64,000 nucleotides of DNA, taken from assembly GCF_018687715.1 (NCBI RefSeq), contig NC_056764.1, forward strand, positions 16,417,501-16,481,500, read 5' to 3'. Origin of the DNA: Carya illinoinensis. Its lineage: Eukaryota; Streptophyta; Magnoliopsida; Fagales; Juglandaceae. The first letter of the stretch is position 1; every line of letters begins with the position of its first letter. The position numbers and the translations under genes are program-made. Under the pieces are notes generated by a model. The model was not told where the DNA came from and ran no database searches. It saw only the letters and a program-made list of their open reading frames with translations. This document shows, one piece after another, positions 1 to 12,061 of this stretch.

Positions 1-249
1 GCCAATGTGAGGTGGCGGTTAGTGGTAGCGTGGGTAGCCGCGTACGATGGCGCAAGGTGAGAGAAATGGGTTTGAAACCCATTTTGATTGGGTTACTGCC
101 AGAGGAGAGAAAGAGCTGCGTGGAGCTCACCGGTGGGAGGAGGGACTTGTCGGAGTGAGAGGAAGGTGGTGGTGGGTTGGGCAGTGCATGGTGACTTTGG
201 GTTGGAGAAGAAAGGCCATGGTGGGGGGAGAAAGCTGCTACCGTCGGGC

Positions 250-287
<38 letters not shown>

Positions 288-875
288 GAAAGGAAAAGTG
301 GGGGGAAAGTGTAGGGCTTGGGTATTTAATCCAAACCCTTCGTCTTAGAATCTTCAAAATGATCTAATGGTGAGGATTTAAATACTAATTTGAAAATACG
401 TAAGTATTTATTTAATTTAAAACATTGGGATGAATTAAGATAGAATATTATTTTATAAACCAAAGTTCATAAAATAATATTCTTTCATCATTAATAAAAT
501 GATGAAATCTTTTTAATTACTTGAAGAGAATAAAACCATTTAAATTAATTTAGAGTTTTTAACATAAATTTAAATCTCGTAATATTTTTAGATGACTAAA
601 ATCATTTAAATTAAATAATTTTTCACAATTATAATATTAATATATTTTTGGAGCTCTTCAAAAATATTATAATTGTGTTATTTAAAATTAGCTTAGTCCA
701 ATAACATTGAAAATATCACATATAAATACTTTCAAGACATTTAAAATATTCATAAGCTTTAAAATATTAGGCTTGCTTCAAAAATCTGCTTGGTATATTT
801 AAAAACACGCCATTAAGGTTCGGCAGGTAGAACAAGGCTCGTAACTATGAGAGAAAGAAGGAGCGGGTTGTTACA
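1..875 (-). mobile_element. LTR fragment, Ty3/gypsy-like, cut by window edge
   Basis: Read on the minus strand this begins TGTAACAACCCGC at 875, then has about 500 bases of AT-rich DNA, a CT-rich tract and a C-rich stretch with many CCACC motifs. The family-A chromovirus LTRs elsewhere in the window have the same order (TGTGACGACCCG, AT-rich, CT-rich, CCACC-rich), so I read it as the 5' part of a related LTR. The other end and any target duplication lie outside the window. The 106-codon plus-strand frame at 47-367 is low-complexity and probably not a gene. Alternative: the 3' end of a sense LTR, since TTGTTACA is also a plausible LTR end. Confidence 0.5.
252..285. repeat. (AG)n microsatellite
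   Basis: About 17 perfect AG units inside the purine-rich part of the LTR fragment. The chromovirus LTRs of this window have a similar tract of mixed GA/AAG in the corresponding place. Confidence 0.9.
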
Positions 876-1325
876 GGTTGACACCCTAAGGTTTTCTGCA
901 TAATACTTTACTAGACCTTGTGGGCTACACGTTCTTTCTTTTATATTCCTCTTAATACTAGAGGATTTACTTTTTCCAGCTCCTTTAACTCTAGGTGAAG
1001 TTTTACTTGCATTCTAAAGATGGTGTATCATAGATGAAGTGTCATTCTTGTAATGGCAACTGTACATCTTAGTGCAATAATTGCACTGAGCTTTTGGGTT
1101 ATTGTGGTCAATAGGTTGCACATTAGTAAAGTGTTCACATGCCATAGATTGGTTGCTAGGTGTTTTTTTAGATTTCTTTGGCGAGAGGATGGAACAGGTA
1201 GGGTGTTGTGTATGTGTGAATGGAGTTGGAAGACTCCCAAGCTCCTCTACATCCACAAGAATAGAAGAGAAGTCACCAACCCTTTGGGTCGTATCGGCAT
1301 TACAACTCATAAAATCTTCTTTCAT
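876..1325 (-). pseudogene. hAT transposase N-terminus (BED zinc finger), truncated
   Basis: A 103-codon minus-strand frame (1325 to 1014) carries a BED-type finger near its C-terminal end. One sees a W/C-E-H-F-T type start (CEHFTNV), then NPKAQCNYC, then KMYSCHY and a SSMIHHL helix, matching the C-x2-C...H-x(3-5)-H/C pattern of plant hAT transposases (RICESLEEPER/Ac-like). BED fingers bind DNA. The frame stops just after HHL. The rest of the transposase is missing because the LTR fragment begins at 875, so this is a truncated relic. The likely 5' part of the element runs on to the right, perhaps to about 3200, but I could not find its terminal inverted repeat. Confidence 0.65.
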
Positions 1326-2021
1326 CTATTAAAGTTACAACAAAACTAAAGAAAAGCAGGAAATTAAAACATAAGCATGACAAATTGACCACCACCATAT
1401 ATTATGGCAAATTAAATCATGATAAATGTTCTTTTTTCTTCTTCTTTTTTTTGGGGGGGGTATAGATGTGCCTAACTATGTCATTCCACATAATACTATG
1501 ATAAAAAGTGATAAAGGTTTCTGCACTAAAAAAGAACCAGTAGTTGAGTGCAAAGTTTTCCAGTAAATCGAACTTCTACATTTGCTATGAGTTGTGCCAA
1601 ACTCTGTTTTCTTGCATATAGGATTTTTTAGCAGCATGGACTCAGACGAACATTTAATGTTGTATCTATTACTCTTTGTATTAGACTATCCAATACTAAC
1701 AAAGAGTCAATTCACTAACATGTAAATAGTCGGTTGAGCCTTTCTACATAACAACTACTAATTAGTTAACGCATGCTCTACTAAGAGTTCGGGAGAAAAT
1801 TTCAAAAAGACAATAAAGATGAAAGATGTTCCATAATAGCCAAAGTACATGTTTATAATGAATGTTCACACAGTAGATGGCATGCACAATCTGGTGAATA
1901 TATATCGCCACTAACTCATCTATGGGAAACATTCTCACACCTCTTTATTCCATCTTGTATTAGTTGAATGGATGCATGAAAACCTTGGGCCACCATGACC
2001 CTACACTTACTTTTTTCTTAC

Positions 2022-2087
<66 letters not shown>

Positions 2088-2590
2088 CTCTATAAACATT
2101 CATAATGCTAATAGTGCTGGAAAAAGAAGAAGAAGAATTTGTTTATGATCATCTTCTAAACATAAAAGAAAACTCGGTTGGTAAAATATTATCTTGTCTT
2201 AGATAGTATTTATTGAATTTAAAATAATATTTGCAACACTTATTGTCACCTTCCTGACAATTCAAACCACAATCTTGAAATCCAGTATAGAAGAATCATA
2301 GTATTGTTTGTCACTTGCAACAAAATAGAGTCCTTTCTTATCCTTGGCATTTGGCAATCACCCTATTTGTGTACCTCTCTCTCTCTCAAAATCAAACCTT
2401 AGGCACAAAAAATCAATTTCGCATTTTCTATCAAGTCACATTCTAGAAACCCAAAACAAATTTTTGCCAAAATGAGTACTTCAACTCAAGCATGCACAGT
2501 GAGTGATGGATCGAAAACCCAAGTTTTTGGGATTCAAACCATCTAAAAATCTAGTACCCATCTGAACAAACAATAGAGAAAAAGACAAAT
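1326..2590. other. Non-coding stretch, probably 5' region of the truncated hAT
   Basis: No reading frame worth calling. It is AT-rich, with a long (GA)n block at 2026-2085 and a T/G run at 1440-1460. Its position upstream of the BED frame on the minus strand suggests hAT leader DNA, but nothing in the sequence proves that. Confidence 0.35.
2026..2085. repeat. (GA)30 microsatellite
   Basis: Sixty bases of uninterrupted GA dinucleotide. Long perfect GA arrays are usually length-polymorphic. Confidence 0.95.
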
Positions 2591-2847
2591 CTAAATTACT
2601 TGAGAACCAGGCTTCAAAACCAAATCATCATCATCTGGTCCAAACCAACAAATCGCACCATAAACTAAAGAACCAAAATAGAAGAAGACATCATCAAAAA
2701 CTAATCTTGATTTGTAGTGTTTCTGAGGATGATGGGGATGACGGAAAATAGGGCCGACGAGGATTACGGCAAGTTGGCAATGACGAGGAATGGGGTCACA
2801 AGGATAACGAGGACAATGAGGAGGGAGGCTAGAGTTTCTAAAATCTC

Positions 2848-2942
<95 letters not shown>

Positions 2943-3298
2943 GTGGAGAGGAATAGGGAGACGAGGGAGATTTTCACCCTAGTGACAAAATGACATCGTT
3001 TTGGTCTATCAAAATGGTGCCATTTTGACACTGGGTTTCATTTAAAAAAAATGGGTTCTGGGTTTTAAAGCCAATACCCAGCCCAGACATACCCAAATTT
3101 TGGAGAACGATTACTGACCAAGGTTATTTTTGGGCCGGATAAAACTTGGCCTGGTTGCATAGTCTGAAACCAGAGCTAAACATGGTTTTATAGTAAGAAG
3201 GGATTATGTTGGAATTGAAGAATCACCACATAAGGATACTTAAGACAACATTGCCACAATTTCTCTCATGCATAGAGAAAGAAAGGAATATACAAAAG
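2591..3298. other. Non-coding region with long GA array and a TGACATCGTTTT box
   Basis: The only long frame (2591-3031, minus) is a translation of the GA array into serine-leucine repeats and is not a gene. At about 2990-3002 there is a box reading aaaatgacatcgtttt. Similar cgtcgttt/acgacgtcat boxes occur near the 5' side of the two hAT elements (about 4366 and 18612). This fits the stretch being the 5' terminal region of the truncated hAT on the minus strand. Confidence 0.35.
2857..2939. repeat. (AG)n microsatellite, about 41 units
   Basis: More than 80 bases of perfect AG, preceded by a short (AC)n run at 2849-2856: a compound dinucleotide repeat and the longest in the window. Confidence 0.95.
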
Positions 3299-3907
3299 GA
3301 TTGAGCTGTACTAGACTTCAGCTTTTGCGACTATCATAATATGTCCCATTTTGCAAATTATCACCTAATAATCAGTTTGATGGAATGAATGAACTAAAAT
3401 TGTTGTCTTTGGAAAGTCTTTATTTGAAATCAATATTCATCCTGGTCCTTAAGAACCTTAGAATGATGAGATTGGAGAGTTGTCCCTTGGGAAATGGTGT
3501 GGGCAATAGGAGCGCTTGGAAACCTAGAAATGCTTAGCTTTTGTGGATCTAATAACATTAAATAGGTTCTCAGGGAATTTGGAAATCTTAGTCAGCTGAA
3601 GTTGCTAGATTTGTCGGGATGTCATCTTAAAAAAACTACACCTGGTGTCCTATCTCATTTATCTCGATTGGAAGAATTGTACACAGATGAATAAGATAAT
3701 TGGAATTCTATGGAAAATGAAAGCCTTATTATGGATTTCATTAATTATTTAGGAGGAACAAATAATGCAAGCCTTGCCGAAATAATCCCATATTCCCATC
3801 AAATGATAGCTTTAGTAATTTCTCTGCTAAGTATAAGGTTCTTGCCCCAAGACCTACACTTCAAACATCAAAAGATGAAATTTAGGATAAGAATTTTGAA
3901 CTCAACT
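3299..3907 (+). pseudogene. Relic of an NBS-LRR disease-resistance gene (LRR part)
   Basis: Three frames together give leucine-rich repeats in the order seen in plant CC-NBS-LRR proteins: LSCTRLQLLRL, then FDGMNELKLLSLESLYL, KNLRMMRLESCPLG, GNLEMLSFCGSNN, REFGNLSQLKLLDLSGC, and GVLSHLSRLEELY with N-A-S-L-A-E after it. The pattern LSxLEELY...NASLAEL and ...LPQDLHF is characteristic of the RPS2/At4g27190-like group; such proteins are cytoplasmic immune receptors. Here the P-loop/NB-ARC and coiled-coil parts are absent, there are in-frame stops (about 3565 and 3691) and at least two frameshifts (near 3353 and 3500). The 74-codon frame at 3710-3934 is just its last open part. It is a dead fragment of roughly 200 codons between hAT remains. 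Confidence 0.75.
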
Positions 3908-4273
3908 GAGCTCAATATCCAAACGAAGCTTTAATGGGCCTTAACTGTATGAATTTCAATTTGGGGTTTAAAAAGGGTTTGGTTAGAGTTTGAGATGGTA
4001 TCAAGCCCAAATCTAATTTTTCTTGGCCAAAAAAATTTTAAAAGTTTAAAAGATTGAATAATGATGTCATAACATAAATTTGAGAGATTATTAGCATTTG
4101 GAAGTGACTTAATCAAGTGATTAAACACAATGCTACAAATCAGATCCATTTAGGGTTTGGAATCGCGTTTGGAGTTTGGGGAAACTGTTTAGGTTCTAAA
4201 TTAGATTCCAAAATTTTAGGGTTTCACTAGGGTAACCCTCTTTGGTTGGCATAAATGGGTTCTTGAATGGAAT
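3908..4273. other. Non-coding, AT-rich spacer
   Basis: No feature recognised. It ends at the left border of hAT-1; the 8 bases at 4266-4273 (aatggaat) look like one copy of its target duplication. Confidence 0.4.
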
Positions 4274-4657
4274 TAGGGGTAGGCAGCAGAGCCTCACACC
4301 CTAATAGCCCACTCGATCCATGCCACCAAATGTAGTGGGCAGTTGAAAAAACCCCAGTCATAAAACGACGTCATTTTGTACATGACAAAATAAATTAATT
4401 TAGAGTTCCAATCCGAAACCATGAATTAATTTAGGGAAACTCTAAATTAATTAATTTAAGGTTTCAATCTGAAACCTTAAAATCTAAATTGATTAGTAAA
4501 TTGTATTTTATATTAATTGCTAAAAATTGTTGAATATACACTTGATGTTATTGGCTATGAATCTGTGGTTTTTATGTGAATCCTTGGTGTTGTTGTGAAT
4601 ATGTGGTGTTGATGTCAGTGGCATGTTTTCATTTCAAATTTTTAACCATTTTGAAGA

Positions 4658-7254
4658 ATGTTTACTCCATTAGATTTTAGTGATAGTTCTCATACCCCTA
4701 CCCTAACACCTAAACCTACGGAGACGGAACCTTGCCCTTCCCCCAAGTCCACTCAAAGCAAGAAATATATTTCCATCGTTTGGTCTCACTTTACCAATTT
4801 AGAAGGTGATGACCCCAGTAGCCCACAAGCAAAGTGTACTCACTGTCGTAAACTCTATGGATGTTACTATAGAAAACATGGTACATTACCATTAGAGGTC
4901 CACTTAGAAGCACAATGCAATAATAGTCTAATATTAAAATCCTTACGAGAGAAAAGTCAATCTAGACTAAAGATTGGACTAAAATGGTGGATGGGAGTAA
5001 GGTTCAACATTGAAGGAGTATTCTAAGTATGATCCCAATGAGTGTAGAAAAAAGTTAACTCATACGGTGATCATGAACGAGCTACATTTTCCATTTGTGG
5101 AGGGGAGAGGGTTCTAAGAATATTCTAATTACTTGGAACATAGATTTAATCTTCCTTCTCACCATACAATGGCAAATAATATTAGAAAACATTACAAGAA
5201 AGAGAGAGATTTGTTAAAGGGCCAATTGGCTGGTCAAGTAGTTTGCCTCACTACCGATACTTGGACATTCATCCAAATTTATAATTACATGTCTTTGACT
5301 GTGCATTTCATTAATTGTGATTGGACACAACACAAAAAAAAAATTGAAAAGTTTTATAAAATTTTCGATCACAAGGGTGAGATAGTTGGGAAGGCCTTGG
5401 AGGCCACAATAAAGGAGTAGGGGTTGGCAAGGGTTTTGACAGTTACGGTTGATAATACCTCATCTAACGATGTCGTCTTGGGATATCTTAAGACCTATCT
5501 TAGAGAGGCAATCTTGGTTGGTGACTGTTTGCATGTTAGATGTGCTACACATATTCTAAATTTAATTGTCACTAATGGTTTGAAAGATGTTGATGACTTG
5601 ATTGCGCGAGTTAGAATGGTTGTGAGATTTGTGAGATATTCTCCTACTAGATTGGAGAAATTCAAGGCTGTAGTGAGGAATAAGGGCTTAACATTCAAAA
5701 ATGGCCTTTGTACTAATAAGATGAAACTCAACCTTATTGATGTTGGAGGCAGCCTAAAAATATAAGGCGGCCTTTGAATTACTAGGTGATGAAGACATTC
5801 AATATGTCAAAACTTTTGATGAGCACGAGATATTAGGAAAGCTTATTAATGATGATTAGGAGGTTTTGCTACTTTTGTAGTTTTTTTTTAGGCTTTCTAT
5901 GAAGTCACATTGAGGCTATCTGGTTCTTTATAACCTACACCCAATTATTTTTGTTAGCAAATATGTAAGGTGAAAGAAGAATTAGATGAAATTATAAGAG
6001 TGACCATATTAGGATGTGGGAGATGGCATTGATGATGATAGTTAAATATGACATATATTGGTGAGATTTCAGTAGGCTAAATCTTTTGTTATATGTGGTT
6101 GTTGCTCTTGACCCTTAGATCAAGATTGATGGCATAATATATGATTTGGGACTTGCGCACAGGAATGCATGGGCTGAACTTATTGGGACAATGGTTAGAG
6201 AAACTCTTGGTAAATTGTTCAATGAGTTTACCGTGATCAATGGTGGTAATGTGACACCGGACAGAATAGCGATTATCCTGCAGACTAGTTCCAACAGATG
6301 ATTCACAGGAGAAAAATTGGCCAAAACCAGAGAGAAAAGTCTCTAGGGTTTAACAGAATATTATAAAATCAAACAATAAAGAAAATCAGTCCACAACCTG
6401 GACTGTTATAGCCAAAAATCGTGTTTATCCGAATTTTGCCAAAAATAGCAAAATCTCATAATTCACTCTAAATTGAAATTTGAAATAAAATAAGCAATCT
6501 GCAAAAAATCCATCCCAAATCAGATTTAAAATGACTTCCTAATTGACAAGTGAAATATTACCATAAATAGTAAAAAATAACTAAAACTAGTGATTCGGAG
6601 GAGAAAACAGCAGAATTTGAGGTCGAAAAAAAGGCACATGGAGCCAAATTGGGGTTTTATGTGTGATTCCAACACCCGTAGCCAAAGTTATGGCCAAAAG
6701 ACTGAAACGCACTCAAAACGGCTCCAATGAGGAACATATCACAATCAATTCCCGCCTTTGTGCTGATCTGCCAACTCATGGTATCTTAGTGCCATCAAGG
6801 TGCAATCTGACAGCTCAACATCATCTGTCTCGGATCCCCCCTGCATCATAATGAATCTACACCTCCCCCCCCCCCCCCAACACCACCCAACACCTCCTTC
6901 CGAAGCTAAGGCGGGGAAAAAACGTAGATTGGCGTGAGGTGAGAGCCTCTCACAAAACCCCCTACTAGTCTATCAATCTACAGAGGCAAAGTCAAAGGTA
7001 GACAAGTATTTGTTAGGGGAACTTTTCCCATATACATGAGACTTTGATATATTAGCATGGTGGAAGACCAATGCCATGAAATATCTCATCCTTAGAGAGA
7101 TAGGCCGTAGTATTTTGGCGATCCCTATTAGCACCATTATTTCAAAGTTGACCTTTAGCACCAGTGGGCGCATATTGGATTCATTGCAGAATCTACTACT
7201 ACTGTATAGACATTGATTTTCACACAGAATTCGATCAATGGGATGGAAATTCAT
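4658..7254 (+). pseudogene. hAT-1 transposase, broken
   Basis: Pieces in order: (a) 4658-5026, a Ser/Pro/Thr-rich N-terminus and a BED finger (WSHFTNLEGDD, QAKCTHCRKLYGCYY, H); (b) 5133-5420 with LTTDTWT, the first catalytic Asp region of hAT RNase-H-like folds; (c) 5424-5765 with VTVDNTSSND, the second Asp region, and HVRCATHILNLIV, the conserved CxxH motif; (d) about 6118-6240 with TMVRETLGKLFNEF; (e) about 6985-7254 with the hATC dimerisation domain (LAIPISTIISK, TFSTSGRILD). Stops and frameshifts separate the pieces (for example the tag at 5418, the stop in 5858-5880, many after 5900). The start at 4658 is the first ATG before the BED domain. Family: RICESLEEPER/Ac-like. It is non-functional. 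Confidence 0.8.
6250..6860. other. Unassigned insert splitting the hAT-1 transposase
   Basis: Coding similarity to hAT stops at about 6250 and resumes near 6960. The DNA between does not look like transposase and has no convincing frame (the 62-codon frame at 6663-6851 has no family features). It may be an LTR or leader fragment of another element; I saw no terminal repeats. A run of 14 C follows at 6865-6878. Confidence 0.4.
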
Positions 7255-8279
7255 GTTCCAAATGTTAGGAGATTGAGGAGGAGGAGGGTGGTGATCAACC
7301 TAGATTTGGTAGTCGTTGATTTCATTTTATTATTTTAATTTATTTATATTCATTTTATCGGTTTTAATTTCAAATTTAATTATTGTAGCAATACATGAGA
7401 ACATGTTTACCTCCGCTGCACATTGACTTCATTGTATTGGACTCACCATTGCCAGTTGCCATATGTTAGTACAATTTGTATTTTTCCTTAATTATTTTTT
7501 ATATTTATATAATATTTGGTATCTAATTGTTTTTCTTGTATTTTTTCTAACTTTTATAATCTTACTGTCATATGAGCAGCTCAATCTTAATCCAAAGCCC
7601 AATGACCAAAATTCAAATGATCTATTCTCATCTTGATCCCTATCTCATCTTGGTTAGTCAGATTTTAGTTTGTAATTTTTTTTCATTTCTAATATATGTT
7701 TGTAATTTTAATTTTTGTATCTTGTTTATAATTCTAATTTATTTTCATATTAAATTGTTAATGTTTTAGATTTATGATCTCACAGTCTCACTCACAATAG
7801 GCAGCACTAATTACATATCTTGACTCTTTTCCACCCATGGCCGCCCACCCCAAATGTCAAATAGCTCACTTAGTTGTGTTCAGTGATTCACTTGTTTATA
7901 ATTTTGATACAATGCCCTTATTTTCTCTTAATTTGTATTATTGTAATAGTTTAGTTATTATTATTAATATATTACTTAGTACTTCTGTAGTTGGTTGTAA
8001 CTTGGTAGTATATTATTTTAATGTTGTAATTTTTTTTTTAATTTTTGGTTATTTTAGGATTTCAACTGTTTCTAAGCCATTTTGGAACCAAAAACATGTT
8101 TTGGGCTGATGGTCCATTAGGGAGCCGGGGTTAGGGGGACGGATGGGGTATCCTCTCCCCCGCAGACCGAGGGCAAATTATGGGGAGGGGGGGGGAGGGG
8201 AACCCCATCCCCCTCCCATGAGGGGGCAGGGGGTAGAGAAGGGGCTACCCCACCTCGTAGGATGCTAGTACCACCCCTA

Positions 8280-9084
8280 GATGAAATAGAGCTTTGCTTA
8301 GGTGACATGATCTTATAATTTGATTTATTTCACATTCCTATATCACGATTCCTCTTGGAACCAAATGTTCAATGCTACTCACAAAGTGTGGCTAAGATTT
8401 TTTCAAGTATCTAAATAAAATTTTTCTAACCTAATTTGGATAATCTACACTGTGATTTTAAAAACATAGCACTTGGTGTTACTATCGTGATTACTATTCA
8501 CTCCAGAAAAGTGAAAAATAAAATTTACACTGAAAAATCTTAAATAATCACACTAACCTAATAGTGCAATTTTTTTTTGTTAAAATTCAACTCTAAAATG
8601 CTTCGAAATAATCAAAATGCATTTTCGAATGGACATTTTGTCCAAAAAATGAAAATGAGTTTATTGGACAGTAAAATCCTAAATATTCACAAAAAAAAAA
8701 AACTAATGGCATAGACCTTATCTCATTCTGACACTTCTAGGTACCTCAAACAAAAAAAATCGCTATTTTGGCACCATAATGAGTACTAACACTGACTGGG
8801 CTGACGGTCTAAAACCTATGCGATAGGTTGATCCGTGAAAACTTATGGAGTTTTCACGAGATTCCTAAAGTATATAGAAACTCCTCCATTAAATCTCAAG
8901 CAGGCTATTATAGCTTTGCTATTTTTGTCTTTTGTTTTTCATTTAGTGACTGAAACCATTTAATTGAACAGAAAAATCTATTGCATGGTGAATTATTTGT
9001 CAACGGTCTAGAAGGGGAGAAGGATCCCTCCCTAGCATGCTGAGGTGGCGTTGCGCCTAGATCGATGTTGTGTGGACCCCGATA
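8280..9084. other. Non-coding stretch, no recognised feature
   Basis: AT-rich with several A runs (for example 8690-8703). It ends with two related units at about 9050-9110 (cctagatcgatgttgtgtgg and acctaggttgaggctgtgtg), an old short direct repeat of roughly 33-40 bp that continues into the next feature. Confidence 0.3.
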
Positions 9085-9413
9085 TGTTGGACCTAGGTTG
9101 AGGCTGTGTGGGCCCTTGGCTGATCCGGTGCAACTATATGAAGTCCATTTGTATGCCCATGGCGACGAACAATATATATATGTAGGAAAATAGAAAGGGA
9201 TAGACACCCAGATTTATATGGTTTGGCACTTGGCTTACGTCCACAGAAGCTTGGGAGGAGAGAATCCACTATAATAAGATTGATTTACAATATCTCAGGG
9301 TCTCTCATCCTTAATATATAATAGATTTTATAGATCTCTCTTTTCGGTCTCAACTCCATATATAGAACCCGTGTCTGGAGGTTGAAGAAACCTTCCCAAG
9401 AAGTGTGACGCCC

Positions 9414-11823
9414 CCAAAATCCCCACGCACGGACACGAGGAAATCGAGACATCCGGATGATGACATCACGGGTCACCACCCTATCGACGTGCCAAGTGTG
9501 TGTAAAATCGACGAATGTGCACGAGAAATATGCAGCAAAAAGCAAAGTCAATAACTAAGTATCAGAATTTTTCTTAATGCAATACAAAACTGTTCAAAAC
9601 ATACATAATAAAACATTACAAAACACAAATATAGTTTTAAACCAAATAACAAAACTTTAACTTTAACTTCAACACCCCGGCGGAGCCGCATCCTCGGGCT
9701 CAGCCTCCTCCTCCTTATCCTCGATCTCTGCACCAAAATCTACGGTATCAAAAATGGTGCCGCAGGTAAGTAAAATCCAAATACCACTAGATAAAAACAT
9801 ATTAAACTCAACAATATGCATGAAAGAATGCAATGCACATATGTCATAAAATCATAATTTTTCCACGCACGCCAAAAACCCATTTGGCCCAAAAACATAA
9901 CCAGTAAAACCATTCCTCGCCATTATCCTAAATAATGGCCCAAAACTGCTACCACCATTTTCCCAGAAAATGGATCAAAAGCCTCAACACATCCTCGCCG
10001 TTATCCCAGATAATGGCCCAAACCACCATTTTCCCAGAAAATGGATCAAAAGCCTCGAAACCAAAACTCGCCATTTTCCCAGAAAATGGCCCACATATGA
10101 AAACCATAAAAACGATCCAATTATGCATGCACCATGATCTCCCCTAGGGATCATTCACACACCCTGGCTCTGTGCCACACTGCAGGTAACGACTACGCGT
10201 GTGACAGCTAAACAAGCGATGCCCAGACTCGCGCCCAGCGCGTCCCTAGCCAGGCCATCCTCTAGTCCCCGCCACTCTAGGGACCATGGAGTCGACACGA
10301 CAGCGTTACTGTATCGTGTGATCCGGTCGTCGCCCTGCGACAACCCAGAGGATGTCACTCAGTATTATCCACTTCCGAATGACCAGAGGAGCTCCACCGA
10401 GATAATAACCCATCCCGGCTTGGGCTCGTGAGACTCACACACCCGAAAACCATTTACGCCAACAAAACATGATTTTCTCAAATAAATAAAATGCACGTGC
10501 ATGCACTATGTAAAAGCAACCACAATGCACAAAATAACAATCCAAGCAACTCCGTCATCATCCAGCCGACCCCCGAACTCCTCGGACTCAGTCCGAAATC
10601 AGCCAACCAACAGATAAATATTTATTGTAAGAGAAAAATATATTTAAATCTAAAAATAGAGTTTAGAAAATACTTACAGCGCTATATGGTATTTTTCGAA
10701 AGCTCACGGCGTTGGAAACGACGGAAGAAAAGCAACATAACAGTGTAATTTACACTGTGGCCGTGGGTAATAAATTACCCATTTTTGAAAGGGGACAAAC
10801 CAAGGCTCGGAATTGATAGGGAATGGCCTTGAGATATTTATGAAGCTAAGGGAAACGAGTTTTGACCGTGGGTGGTGGTGGAAATGGCGGTCGAAGGCCA
10901 AAAAGGGGCTTAACAGAGTTGAGCTTGTGGGAGCTGCTGCGGCAACGAATCAAGGCCGGAAATGGGTGGTTTAGGTCGGCAAGAGGTAGGGGAAGAAGCT
11001 GTGAAGAGATGGTGGCCGGAGGTGGTGCGACGGTGCCAGAATCGGTGAAAAATCGTATGGCTTGCAGGAGCTCGTGGTGGCTAACGGTGGCGCGGATGGA
11101 GGTGAAACTTGGTGGGGATGTTCACCGGTGAGAGGGCAAGAAAACTGGGTGGGTGGTGTAGGCCACACCGCCGGCGAGCAGCGGTTCTGGGCTGTGAAAG
11201 CAACCGGCGATAGGGGGAAAAACAGAGCAGGTGCAGTGACTTCCAGGGGCTCGTGGGGGCTAACGGCTGGTCCGATGGCTCTGAAAATTGGTGGAGATGA
11301 TCTCTGGTGGGAGGGGAAGAGAATGGTGGGGGTGGTGCACAACACAGCCGCCGGACGGCGGCACACCGGGCGGTCAAAAGGGCGGCGATGAAATGGAAAG
11401 GAGAGCTGCTGCTGCGCACGCAGAGAGGGAAAACGGGAAGAAAAAGAAGAAGAAAAGGAAAGAAAAGAAAGAAAAGAAGAAAAAGAAAAGGAAAAAGGGA
11501 AAAAGAAAAAGAAAGGAAAAGAAATGAGGTCCAATCCTCACCTCTGGAGTCCAACAACTAATCCAACAAAAATAAGTTTAAAAGCAATAAAACTAAGAAA
11601 ATATTTTAAACACAACGTAAAGCTAAAATATAATAAATAACTAGTAAAAAGAAACTATTTAATTTTAAATCCAAAGACAAGCTAAAAGAAATTAAACAGC
11701 AATTTAAATTCAACAGCAATTAAAATCCAATTAAAATCCGATAATTTAAAATAAAAGAACTATTATATTAATTAAATTAAAATATTCCTTCAATGAAAAT
11801 ACACGTAAAAACGGGGTGTCACA
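9414..11823 (-). mobile_element. Solo LTR, chromovirus family A (copy A1)
   Basis: Antisense LTR of about 2.4 kb. On the plus strand it starts TGTGACGCCCCC and ends cgtaaaaacggggtgtcaca, the complements of the gypsy-1 LTR ends. It matches that LTR throughout: the acidic mini-frame (9665-9740), the palindrome array (9920-10089), the GC-rich block with gagctccaccgag (10380-10430), the purine tract (11430-11525) and the AT-rich end. No internal retrotransposon sequence flanks it, so it is a solo LTR left by LTR-LTR recombination. Flanking 5-mers (agaag and caaag) agree at only 3 of 5 bases. The lysine/glutamate-rich and phenylalanine-rich frames in it come from the purine tract. Confidence 0.85.
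9920..10089 (-). repeat. Array of five 19-bp palindromes in LTR A1
   Basis: Units at 9920-9938, 9955-9973, 9998-10016, 10026-10044 and 10071-10089. Each is CCATTnTC, a three-base loop and GAnAATGG. In three units n is T/A (CCATTTTC...GAAAATGG); in the other two the arm is TTATC/GATAAT or a decayed form of it, so the two arms have changed together. Spacers are mostly AAAGCCTC-like. The gypsy-1 LTRs carry three units in the same place. Confidence 0.85.
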
Positions 11824-12061
11824 CAAAGGGCCAAAAGTCATCTATCACTTCCCTTTTATCCCTTCCCTTGCCTTCCTTTATGTCACGTCACCCTCCTTTA
11901 TGTCCTCTCCCCTCTTTTCCTTATGGCCCCTGATATCACACCTTACCTCCCCTCCTTTTTCTATCTCATACATTTTCCCCTCTTTTGTCCTCTAGTGAAG
12001 GCCCTTTGATGGGCTAGCCTTGAGAGCCTCTTTGGGCCTTATGACAAAGATCCCCCCAACA

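Larger units (their letters stand above)
4274..8279 (+). mobile_element. hAT-1: DNA transposon with both ends, inactive
   Basis: The left end reads TAGGGGTAG; the right end is its complement, ctagtaCCACCCCTA. The flanking 8-bp sequences are aatggaat (4266-4273) and gatgaaat (8280-8287), identical at 6 of 8 bases, which suits an old hAT 8-bp target duplication. Inside lies a decayed BED/hAT transposase on the plus strand (4658-7254). Subterminal features: an acgacgtcat box at about 4366 and a strikingly G/C-rich block at 8117-8270 next to the right end. 7260-8110 is AT-rich 3' non-coding DNA. The total of about 4.0 kb includes an unrelated insert at about 6250-6860. Lack of an intact transposase means it cannot move by itself. 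Confidence 0.75.
9085..12061. mobile_element. Possible small solo LTR interrupted by a family-A LTR
   Basis: If the family-A LTR at 9414-11823 is ignored, 9085-9413 plus 11824-12061 form about 570 bp beginning TGTTGG and ending CCAACA, the inverted ends typical of plant LTRs. gata lies directly outside each end (9081-9084 and 12062-12065). The text at 9217-9260 (tggtttggcac...ttacgtccacag...gagaatccact) resembles the R/leader part of many plant LTR elements. The left border lies within a degenerate repeat, so the TG could be fortuitous, and a 4-bp duplication is unusual (5 is common). Low confidence. Confidence 0.3.

Noticed and set aside
2591..3031. 146-codon minus-strand frame with serine-leucine repeats
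   Set aside because: It is a translation of the (AG)n microsatellite at 2857-2939; the flanks show no protein family features.
6663..6851. 62-codon frame within the unassigned insert in hAT-1
   Set aside because: Short, no recognisable motif, no relation to the transposase.
10971..11561. Several 80-187 codon frames on both strands rich in Lys/Glu/Arg or Phe/Ser/Pro
   Set aside because: They arise from the purine tract and CCACC-rich part of the family-A LTR, and the frames are not kept between LTR copies. The same holds for 17324-17960, 24080-24372, 31072-31393, 32437-32917 and 40070-41064.
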